Positions 22,678 through 29,739 of a DNA stretch of 29,739 nt are shown in pieces. Numbering within the stretch: the stretch's first letter is position 1; each line of letters opens with the position of its first letter. The stretch comes from Halieaceae bacterium (lineage in GTDB: Bacteria; Pseudomonadota; Gammaproteobacteria; Pseudomonadales; Halieaceae). The notes under the pieces are model-generated. The model made no database searches and was not told where the DNA came from. It saw only the letters and a list, made by a program, of their open reading frames with translations. The stretch lies in NCBI GenBank assembly GCA_018666295.1, contig JABIZW010000268.1, positions 1 to 29,739 of the forward strand, given 5' to 3'. A program made the translations under genes and the position numbers.

Positions 22678-25518
22678 ATGTTTGACGATACAAAAAATCG
22701 TTTTCAAAACCGACATATTGGGACAACAGCGGCACAGCAGGCCGAAATGGCAACGAGTGTAGGATTCCAAAGTGTGGATGAGCTCATTGCCACCGCAGTG
22801 CCCGACAATATTAAGTTGGACCAGCCGCTGACGCTACCTCCTGCCCTGACTGAGAACGAGGCCCTGCTCAAGCTTCGTACCTACGCGGACCAAAACAAGG
22901 TTGTTCGTAGCTGCATTGGAATGGGCTATTACGACACGATTACGCCGCCCGTATTACTGAGAAATGTCTTTGAAAATCCTGGCTGGTACACAGCGTACAC
23001 CCCTTACCAGCCCGAAATTTCGCAAGGAAGATTAGAGACTCTTTTGACCTACCAGCAAATGGTGATTGATCTCACCGGCATGCCGCTCGCCAATGCATCG
23101 CTGCTTGATGAAGCCACTGCGGCAGCGGAGGCGATGACACTGATGCATCGTATGAATCGAAAGTCCAAGTCCGCCACTTTTATCGTCACCAGCGATTGTC
23201 ACCCACAAACCATCTCGCTCATTCAAACACGTGCAGAGCCACTGAACATCACTGTTGAGATTGTTCCCCCGGAATGCACCGCAGATGTCGACAACGCCTT
23301 CGGTTTATTGGCGCAATACCCGGGAACCTTGGGTCACGTCCGCGATCTTTCCCACGCGATTTCAGCCTGTCATGAGAAGAACATCTTGTTTGGCGTCGCC
23401 ACCGACCTATTGGCCCTGACCGTTTTAAAGCCTCCGGGCGAGATGGGCGCCGACGTTGTGCTCGGTAGCTCGCAACGATTTGGCGTCCCGATGGGTTACG
23501 GTGGACCACACGCTGCATTTTTTGCAACCCGCGAGGAGTTTAAGCGCTCTCTTCCGGGGCGCGTTATCGGCGTCTCCATAGACAGCAAGGGGCGTCAAGC
23601 GCTGCGAATGGCCATGCAAACGCGTGAGCAACACATTCGACGGGAGAAAGCGACCAGCAACATTTGTACCGCTCAAGCACTCCTGGCCATCATGGCCGGC
23701 CTCTACGCTATGCACCACGGTCCCGACGGCCTCAGAGCGATTGGCGAGCGAGTGCATGCAATGACCTCTTCACTCGCCGCATCACTGCGCAGTGGGGGCT
23801 TGAAGGTGCTTAACGACTCCTGGTTCGATACGCTGTGTGTCGAGGTCGACGACACGCCGGCAGTTCTTCAACGTGCGGCTGACAACGGTTACAACTGCCG
23901 GAGCATCAGTGCCTCGTGTTTGGGCGTATCGCTCGATGAAACCACGACGACCGAAGACCTTGCGACGCTCGCTAACATTTTCGGTGTCGAACCCATCTTC
24001 GGTGCTTCAGGGATTCCTGACAACCTTCTGCGTAAGATGGATTATCTCAGCCATCCACTGTTTCAAGACTACCGGACTGAAACGGAGATGCTTCGATATC
24101 TCAAGCGGCTTGAAAACAAAGATATTTCGTTGACCCGCTCAATGATTCCCTTGGGCAGTTGCACCATGAAACTTAATGCGGCTGCAGAAATGATTCCGGT
24201 CTCGTGGCCTGAGTTTGCGCGCATGCACCCGTTTGCACCGGCTGAGCAGGTCAAAGGCTACACTGCAATGCTCAACGAATTGTCGCAGTGGCTGACCGAA
24301 TGCACGGGCTACGACGCAATGTCCTTGCAACCTAACTCCGGCGCGCAGGGCGAATACGCCGGCCTTATGGCGATAAGGCGCTACCATCGCGCACGGGGCG
24401 AAGCGCATCGTAATATTTGCTTGATTCCAACATCAGCGCACGGCACTAATCCCGCGAGTGCCGTCATGGCAGGCATGAAAGTGGTGCTCGTCGCCTGTGA
24501 CGACAATGGTAATGTTGACATGCACGACCTGAAGGAAAAAACAGAATCACATTCTGAATATCTGGCCGCTATCATGGTGACCTACCCTTCAACCCACGGG
24601 GTCTTCGAGACCTCGATCGTCGATTTGTGTGACCTCATTCACGAGCATGGCGGGCAGGTTTATGTCGACGGCGCCAATCTTAACGCACTCGTCGGCCTGG
24701 CTGGACCTGGGAAATTTGGTGCTGATGTGTCGCACCTCAACCTGCACAAGACGTTTTGCATACCCCACGGTGGCGGTGGCCCGGGCATGGGGCCAATAGG
24801 CGTTGGCGCGCATCTCGCGCCTTACCTCCCGTCCTCGGTCGTGGTGCCGCAAGAAGGCCTCGATGCAAACAATAATGTGATCTCTGCAACGCCCTTTGGT
24901 AGCGCCTCCATCCTGCCCATTTCTTGGATGTACATCGCCATGATGGGCAGCGACGGTGTGACCGAAGCCAGTCGCACTGCGATTGTCCACGCCAACTATA
25001 TTGCTCAGCGCCTCAAAGGCTTCTTCGATGTATTGTACACGGGGCGACAAGGGACCGTGGCGCACGAGTGCATTATCGATATTCGACCCCTAAAGGAGCG
25101 AAGCGGCATCACCGAGGAGGATGTTGCCAAGCGCTTGATCGACTACGGATTCCATGCGCCCACCATGTCGTTCCCTGTTGCGGGGACCCTCATGATTGAG
25201 CCGACAGAGTCAGAGTCATTGAACGAGATCGATCGTTTTTGCGATGCCATGCTGGCGATTCGAGAGGAGATTCGATCGGTCGAGGATGGCCGCTTTGATC
25301 CGATTAATAATCCGCTCAAAAATGCGCCGCACACACTCGACGACGTCACCGCCTCGGACTGGAATCGGCCTTACTCGCGAGAACAGGCCGTCTGGCCAGT
25401 GAGCTCACTTCGGGGGGATAAATACTGGGCACCCGTAAACCGAGTCGACAATGTCTACGGGGACCGCAACCTCATTTGCAGTTGCCCGAGCATTGAAAGT
25501 TATCTTGAGCCTGCGTGA
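22678..25518 (+). CDS. gcvP: Glycine dehydrogenase (aminomethyl-transferring), P-protein
   Basis: The protein has 946 residues from ATG 22678; the frame is open upstream to 22636, but the family starts near MFDDTKNRFQNRHIG. It is a full-length single-chain P-protein. The pyridoxal-phosphate lysine is K691 in NLHKTFCIPHGGGGPG. Sequence GMGYYDTITPPVLLRN is near 80-95, and SCTMKLNAAAEM begins the second half. The enzyme decarboxylates glycine and passes the aminomethyl group to lipoyl-GcvH, making CO2 and methylene-THF with GcvT and Lpd. gcvT and gcvH are not adjacent. No glycine riboswitch is seen in the short space after greB. A run of seven G precedes the start and may act as the ribosome site with CAGG. 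Confidence 0.97.
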   Translation: MFDDTKNRFQNRHIGTTAAQQAEMATSVGFQSVDELIATAVPDNIKLDQPLTLPPALTENEALLKLRTYADQNKVVRSCIGMGYYDTITPPVLLRNVFENPGWYTAYTPYQPEISQGRLETLLTYQQMVIDLTGMPLANASLLDEATAAAEAMTLMHRMNRKSKSATFIVTSDCHPQTISLIQTRAEPLNITVEIVPPECTADVDNAFGLLAQYPGTLGHVRDLSHAISACHEKNILFGVATDLLALTVLKPPGEMGADVVLGSSQRFGVPMGYGGPHAAFFATREEFKRSLPGRVIGVSIDSKGRQALRMAMQTREQHIRREKATSNICTAQALLAIMAGLYAMHHGPDGLRAIGERVHAMTSSLAASLRSGGLKVLNDSWFDTLCVEVDDTPAVLQRAADNGYNCRSISASCLGVSLDETTTTEDLATLANIFGVEPIFGASGIPDNLLRKMDYLSHPLFQDYRTETEMLRYLKRLENKDISLTRSMIPLGSCTMKLNAAAEMIPVSWPEFARMHPFAPAEQVKGYTAMLNELSQWLTECTGYDAMSLQPNSGAQGEYAGLMAIRRYHRARGEAHRNICLIPTSAHGTNPASAVMAGMKVVLVACDDNGNVDMHDLKEKTESHSEYLAAIMVTYPSTHGVFETSIVDLCDLIHEHGGQVYVDGANLNALVGLAGPGKFGADVSHLNLHKTFCIPHGGGGPGMGPIGVGAHLAPYLPSSVVVPQEGLDANNNVISATPFGSASILPISWMYIAMMGSDGVTEASRTAIVHANYIAQRLKGFFDVLYTGRQGTVAHECIIDIRPLKERSGITEEDVAKRLIDYGFHAPTMSFPVAGTLMIEPTESESLNEIDRFCDAMLAIREEIRSVEDGRFDPINNPLKNAPHTLDDVTASDWNRPYSREQAVWPVSSLRGDKYWAPVNRVDNVYGDRNLICSCPSIESYLEPA

Positions 25519-25552
25519 GGGCATAACCCACGCGCAGACTCTTTAACTGCGA

Positions 25553-25807
25553 CTACCGATCTTCTGGAAGCGACGTCTGAAAGCGTTCTTTCCAAGCGTC
25601 GTAGGGCATGCCGTAGACGATTTCACGCGCCTCGTCTTTGGTCAATTGCAAGTCAGCGTCACTGGCCGCCTCGGCATACCACTTAGACAGGCAGTTTCGA
25701 CAGAACCCCGCCAAATTCATCAAGTCAATATTCTGCACGTCGGTGCGTTCTTGAAGGTGGGCAACTAGGCGACGAAACGCCGCGGCTTGAAGTTCAATTT
25801 CAGTCAT
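25553..25807 (-). CDS. DUF1244 domain protein
   Basis: The protein has 84 residues and belongs to DUF1244 (PF06844). The hallmark NLAGFCRNCLSKWY is at residues 31-44, with C36 and C39 as a CxxC-like pair. The ending REIVYGMPYDAWK at 61-73 is also typical. The function of this small protein is unknown, although the two cysteines suggest metal binding or redox. It begins just 3 bases after the Nudix gene stop. It is therefore the last gene of a minus-strand operon headed by dnaE, and converges on gcvP with a gap of 34 bases. Confidence 0.9.
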   Translation of the reverse strand: MTEIELQAAAFRRLVAHLQERTDVQNIDLMNLAGFCRNCLSKWYAEAASDADLQLTKDEAREIVYGMPYDAWKERFQTSLPEDR

Positions 25808-25810
25808 CGT

Positions 25811-26266
25811 TTATCGACTGGCCATCAATTCCTCAATGGCCACTCCTTGTCCTCGGTATCGCCACTTTAAATGTTGGAACAGCTCGGGATCGAACCAATC
25901 AGCATGCTGTATCTCTAGCGGTCGTGAAATATCGATCGCGCGGCCAGACAACGACTCGCACCAGTACAAGTGAAACCCATTATCAAACTCAGCCGCCAGC
26001 TCACCCGCCTTGGCCACAACACCCGCTTCTTCCCAAGTCTCTCGCTCTGCCGCACACTGTGCGGACTCGCGTCGATCAACCGAGCCACCGGGGGGACCAT
26101 AAAAACCACCCATGGACTTCACAAGCAACAAGTCGCCATCACTCACCACCAAACACCCGGCACTGGGAGCGGTCATGTCACCGGCTGAAGTCGAGCACTC
26201 GGGGCGCTGCGAACATCCCATTAAAAAAGAAACCAGCACGGCAATCACAAGCAATTTAGCGTTCAT
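25811..26266 (-). CDS. Nudix hydrolase with lipoprotein signal
   Basis: The protein has 151 residues. A lipobox LMGC has Cys18 after a hydrophobic stretch (LLVIAVLVSFL), and Ser19 at position +2 favours the outer membrane. A Nudix box follows with full consensus GX5EX7REUXEEXGU: G61, E67, R75, E76, E79, E80 and G82. Nudix enzymes hydrolyse nucleoside diphosphates linked to other groups using Mg2+, normally in the cytoplasm, so a lipid-anchored form is unusual. GGAGG lies 7 bases before the ATG. The gene overlaps the dnaE end by 11 bases and should be co-translated. It could process cell-surface or periplasmic nucleotide derivatives. The exact substrate is not apparent. Confidence 0.87.
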   Translation of the reverse strand: MNAKLLVIAVLVSFLMGCSQRPECSTSAGDMTAPSAGCLVVSDGDLLLVKSMGGFYGPPGGSVDRRESAQCAAERETWEEAGVVAKAGELAAEFDNGFHLYWCESLSGRAIDISRPLEIQHADWFDPELFQHLKWRYRGQGVAIEELMASR

Positions 26267-29200
26267 AAACCACCTCCACCGCCTCGTGACCTATGATCTC
26301 TTTGAGTTGGTCGAGAAGCGTATCTGTAGGAGTCACTCGCCAGCAATCTCCCAGCCGGACAATAGCCGACCCTGCCGGCTGTCTATACTGTACTACAACG
26401 GGACATTCACCGTTAGACCCGCTAAATGCACGCTTCAATTCCGCGCTAACCCCTCCTTGTATAGCGTCCGCATGCAGCTCGAGCTTTAGCTCACGTACCC
26501 GAGAAGTCCGTGCCATTTCGAGTGTGGTAAACGATTTGGCACGCAGCGATAGCTGTCCTCGAAAATCATCCACTTGGAGTCGACCATCCGCTAAGACAAT
26601 CTGATCCTTTATTAAGAGCTCTCGATGCGTTTCGTAGACCTCGCTGTAGGCCGTGGCCTCGATTTGTCCTGTGCCGTCATCAAGTTGCAATACAGCCATG
26701 GTGCCGCGCTGCGTTTTTACCAGCCGAACGTCTACGATCAAACCCGCAACCCACTGCTTGCTTCCCGTAGTGAGCTCACGAATACAGCGTGGCGAGAACT
26801 TGCGCACCTCCTGCTCAAACTCGTCCATTGGGTGTCCACTGAGAAAACTCCCAAGACTCTCTTTCTCACCAGCGAGCACGTCGCGTAAGGTCCAAGAGCG
26901 CGCTCTACGATGATCGCGATAGGGATCTCCGCCCTCAGAGCTTGGAACAACTTCACCGAACAAGTCCCCCATACCAGCGGCTTCGTTTGCAGCGGACTGC
27001 TCGGCGGCGCGCAAACCGTCGTCAAGTGCAGACATCAAGACAGCGCGGTCGGCCCCGAGCTCATCAAGTGCGCCACTTTTAATCAATGCTTCAAGCGCGC
27101 GGCGATTGACTTTACGCGGGTCTGTCCGACTGCAAAGATCGAAGAGATCTTCAAATGATCGTTCGGTCCGCGCGGCAATCAAATCATCAATGGGGCCTTC
27201 TCCCAGTCCTTTTATGCCGCCTAACCCGTATACAATATGGCCCTCTTTATTCACCGAAAAGTGCAGTCGCCCCTCACCCACATTTGGCGCCCTAACCGTC
27301 AACCCCATGCGCTTACACTCGTCGCGCAAGCTAAGGAGCTTGTCCGTATTGTCGATTTCAGAACTCATGACCGCGGACATAAACTCGGCTGGATAATGGC
27401 ATTTCAACCAGGCCGTTTGATAGCTCACCAAGGCATACGCAGCAGAGTGCGACTTGTTAAAACCGTAGCCCGCAAACTTTTCCACTAAATCGAAGATCTT
27501 CATTGCAAGCGTGGGGTCCACACCCTTGTCTTTAGCACCGTCTTCGAAAACTGAGCGCTGCTTCGCCATTTCTTCGGGCTTCTTCTTACCCATCGCACGT
27601 CGAAGTAGATCTGCACCACCGAGCGTGTAACCTGCAAGTTCCTGAGCAATCTGCATCACTTGTTCCTGGTACAAAATGATGCCGTAAGTCGGCTCAAGAA
27701 TGGGCTTCAACCACTCGTGCTGGTATTGCACATCAGGATAGGACACTCGCTCTCGGCCGTGCTTGCGATCGATAAAGTTTTCCACCATGCCCGATTGAAG
27801 TGGCCCGGGTCTAAACAGCGCGACCAGCGCAATAATGTCCTCAAAGCAATCGGGGCGGAGATTTTTGATCAACTCCTTCATGCCACGACTTTCTAACTGA
27901 AATACCGCCGTCGTTCGAGCACTTTGAAGGAGGCGGTAAACGTCACCGTCGTCTAACGGAATCTGTTTAATATCAACTGGCGCCTCAAGATCATTGCGCT
28001 GATTAATCATGGCAACTGCCCAGTCAATAATAGTGAGCGTCCGCAACCCCAAAAAGTCGAACTTTACGAGCCCGGCGTCCTCAACATCATTCTTATCGTA
28101 TTGAGTGACCAGCCCTTGGCCTTCTTCGTCACAAAAGAGTGGAGAGAAATCAGTGAGCTTTGAGGGTGCAATGACGACGCCACCCGCGTGCTTACCGGCG
28201 TTTCGAGTTAAGCCCTCAAGCTGGACCGCCATGTCCCAAATTTCTTGCGCGGCAGAGTCTTCCTGTAACAGGTTGACCAGTTGTTCTTCCTGCTCCAGCG
28301 CCTTTTCGAGGGTTATTCCAACCTCAAAAGGTATGAGCTTGGACATCTTATCGGCGAGGGCGTATGGCTTGTCTTGCACACGTGCCACGTCACGAACAAC
28401 CGCCTTGGCTGCCATTGTGCCGAAGGTGATGATCTGCGACACCGCATCGCGTCCATAGGTATTGGCTACGTAGTCAATGACCTCATCACGCCGGTCCATA
28501 CAAAAGTCGACGTCGAAGTCAGGCATCGAAACCCGCTGAGGGTTGAGAAAGCGCTCAAACAGTAAGTCGTATTCGATAGGGTCGACATCGGTAATCTCAA
28601 GCGCGTAAGCCACTAACGAGCCTGCGCCGGAACCGCGGCCCGGTCCGACGGGGATCCCATTGACCTTTCCCCAGCGAATAAAGTCCATCACAACGAGGAA
28701 ATAACCGGGGAAACCCATTTGATTAATTATACCTAGCTCGAACTTGAGGCGGTCACGATACGTTGACTCCTGCGTAACGCTGAGCTGTTCTAAACGTCGA
28801 TCGAGTCCCTCGTTCGACAAATCCTCTAGGTGCTGCTCAATACTCACTCCCGCAGGGGTTGGAAAGTCCGGTAAGTAGGCCTTACCCAGCTCGATCTCAA
28901 GCGTGCATCGTGACGCAACGTGTACGGTGTTCTCGATGGCCTCAGGGATGTCCGCGAACAACGCCAACATCTCTTCTGACGACTTCAGGTACTGCTGCTC
29001 AGAGTAGTGGCGCGCGCGACGAGGGTCGTTCAAGGTCCGCCCGTCGCCAATACACACACGTGCCTCATGCGCGTCGAACTCGCCCGGACGGAGGAAACAC
29101 ACTTCATTTGTCGCAACCACCGGGCACTCATGCTGCTCAGCCAATGCAACGGCCGCATGCAAATAGTCCTCTTCGTACTCACGGCCGGTTCGCTGAAGCT

Positions 29201-29696
29201 CCAAATAAAAACGATCGGGAAAATGATCCATCCACCAGGTCAGCGCGGTCTTGGCTTCCTGGTCTCGACCTGCCAGTAAATGCTGACCTACATCGCCCTT
29301 GCGCCCCCCAGACAAAACGAGAAGACCGTCGCGCTGCGGCTCTATCCACTCCCGGCGAAGCAAGGGTTTTCCAAGGACTTGGCCTTCTTGATACGCACGT
29401 GAAATAAGAATAGTGAGATTGCGATATCCCCTATGATTTTGAGCCAGAAACGTCACTTGACTGCGACGCTCATCATCCTCCAAAAGCTGAAAATCTGCCC
29501 CAACGATAAGCTTGACACCCTCGCGCTCAGCCGCCTTATACGCCTTGATTAGACCAAAAAAGTTAGTCCGATCTGTCACCGCGACTGCCGGCATTTCGGC
29601 GGCCGACACCGACTTCATAAGGGGGCCAACACGCACAAGGCCGTCCACGAGGGAAAACTCTGAATGAACGCGCAGATGGACAAATGAAGGGGTCAT
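26256..29696 (-). CDS. dnaE: DNA polymerase III alpha subunit
   Basis: The protein has 1146 residues, close to the 1160 of E. coli. The N-terminal PHP domain opens with FVHLRVHSEFSLVDGL. The polymerase core has PGRGSGAGSLVAYALEI, the catalytic Asp395 and Asp397 in MPDFDVDF, and the third Asp547 in VKFDFLGLRTL, matching 401, 403 and 555 of E. coli. The helix-hairpin-helix and OB domains lie in the last third (VAGLIVDVRLVKTQRGTMA begins the OB fold). It is the main replicative polymerase of the chromosome. The next genes, a Nudix lipoprotein and DUF1244, overlap or abut it. accA, which often follows dnaE in gammaproteobacteria, is not here. Confidence 0.98.
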   Translation of the reverse strand: MTPSFVHLRVHSEFSLVDGLVRVGPLMKSVSAAEMPAVAVTDRTNFFGLIKAYKAAEREGVKLIVGADFQLLEDDERRSQVTFLAQNHRGYRNLTILISRAYQEGQVLGKPLLRREWIEPQRDGLLVLSGGRKGDVGQHLLAGRDQEAKTALTWWMDHFPDRFYLELQRTGREYEEDYLHAAVALAEQHECPVVATNEVCFLRPGEFDAHEARVCIGDGRTLNDPRRARHYSEQQYLKSSEEMLALFADIPEAIENTVHVASRCTLEIELGKAYLPDFPTPAGVSIEQHLEDLSNEGLDRRLEQLSVTQESTYRDRLKFELGIINQMGFPGYFLVVMDFIRWGKVNGIPVGPGRGSGAGSLVAYALEITDVDPIEYDLLFERFLNPQRVSMPDFDVDFCMDRRDEVIDYVANTYGRDAVSQIITFGTMAAKAVVRDVARVQDKPYALADKMSKLIPFEVGITLEKALEQEEQLVNLLQEDSAAQEIWDMAVQLEGLTRNAGKHAGGVVIAPSKLTDFSPLFCDEEGQGLVTQYDKNDVEDAGLVKFDFLGLRTLTIIDWAVAMINQRNDLEAPVDIKQIPLDDGDVYRLLQSARTTAVFQLESRGMKELIKNLRPDCFEDIIALVALFRPGPLQSGMVENFIDRKHGRERVSYPDVQYQHEWLKPILEPTYGIILYQEQVMQIAQELAGYTLGGADLLRRAMGKKKPEEMAKQRSVFEDGAKDKGVDPTLAMKIFDLVEKFAGYGFNKSHSAAYALVSYQTAWLKCHYPAEFMSAVMSSEIDNTDKLLSLRDECKRMGLTVRAPNVGEGRLHFSVNKEGHIVYGLGGIKGLGEGPIDDLIAARTERSFEDLFDLCSRTDPRKVNRRALEALIKSGALDELGADRAVLMSALDDGLRAAEQSAANEAAGMGDLFGEVVPSSEGGDPYRDHRRARSWTLRDVLAGEKESLGSFLSGHPMDEFEQEVRKFSPRCIRELTTGSKQWVAGLIVDVRLVKTQRGTMAVLQLDDGTGQIEATAYSEVYETHRELLIKDQIVLADGRLQVDDFRGQLSLRAKSFTTLEMARTSRVRELKLELHADAIQGGVSAELKRAFSGSNGECPVVVQYRQPAGSAIVRLGDCWRVTPTDTLLDQLKEIIGHEAVEVVYER

Positions 29697-29704
29697 GGTT
29701 GCTA

Positions 29705-29739
29705 TTAAACCTCGTCTTCGCCGTCTAGCATACGTGCAA
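29705..29739 (-). CDS. C-terminal codons of an unidentified upstream gene
   Basis: Read on the minus strand, the last bases give ARMLDGEDEV then a TAA stop, 8 bases before the dnaE ATG. That spacing is typical of a preceding gene in the same operon. Only 10 residues are visible, so no function can be assigned; rnhB often sits upstream of dnaE in this class. The frame may be chance. Confidence 0.35.
   Translation of the reverse strand, partial: ARMLDGEDEV

Noticed and set aside
25924..26259. 111-residue open frame on the plus strand
   Set aside because: It is antisense to the Nudix lipoprotein, which has clear family motifs; composition is Pro/His/Thr-rich as expected for a shadow frame.

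Overview
The window looks like a chromosomal stretch from a gammaproteobacterium, probably a marine member of Cellvibrionales such as the Halieaceae/OM60 group. The genus-level guess is inference. The class rests on the alaS-lysC-csrA-tRNA-Ser(GCU) order, which is common in Gammaproteobacteria, and on typical greB, gcvP and dnaE sequences. GC content is moderate. I see no phage, transposase, integrase, CRISPR array or rRNA gene.

Left end (1-698): the N-terminal part of a P-loop D-glycerate 3-kinase-type protein on the minus strand, cut by the window edge.

Accessory catabolic region (about 858-15600): short operons on both strands. (a) Plus strand: a TIM-barrel amidohydrolase coupled by an ATGA overlap to an unrecognised exported protein. 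(b) Minus strand, 6475 to 2742: a second amidohydrolase, a DUF1254/DUF1214 protein and a 2-oxoglutarate/Fe(II) oxygenase. (c) Plus strand: a divergent GPH-type sugar/cation-symporter-like transporter. (d) Minus strand, 11246 to 8388: a classical SDR dehydrogenase, a two-domain VOC protein and an extended-SDR reductase. (e) Plus strand: a TetR regulator and an alpha/beta hydrolase, divergent from (d) across a region with three dyad sequences. (f) Minus strand: a glutathione S-transferase and an ACSF2-like acyl-CoA synthetase. Uptake, hydrolysis, oxidation, reduction, CoA activation and a repressor together suggest breakdown of a cyclic or aromatic/terpenoid-like compound. The substrate cannot be read from the sequence.

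Housekeeping region (about 15677-29739): a small two-helix membrane protein with unusual codon use; tRNA-Ser(GCU) with a near-perfect terminator and, 181 bp away, a degenerate copy of its 3' end resembling the rtT arrangement of E. coli tyrT; csrA, lysC and alaS; a HIT protein, a Trm112-like protein and an exported M23 peptidase; divergent greB followed by gcvP; then, minus strand, dnaE followed by a Nudix-motif lipoprotein and a DUF1244 protein. The last codons of an unidentified gene lie just upstream of dnaE.

The most useful items to check are the tRNA-linked repeat, the intergenic operator-like dyads, the Nudix lipoprotein overlapping dnaE, the unknown exported protein at 1859-2722, and the catabolic cluster as a whole. 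I found no convincing new defence or mobile system.
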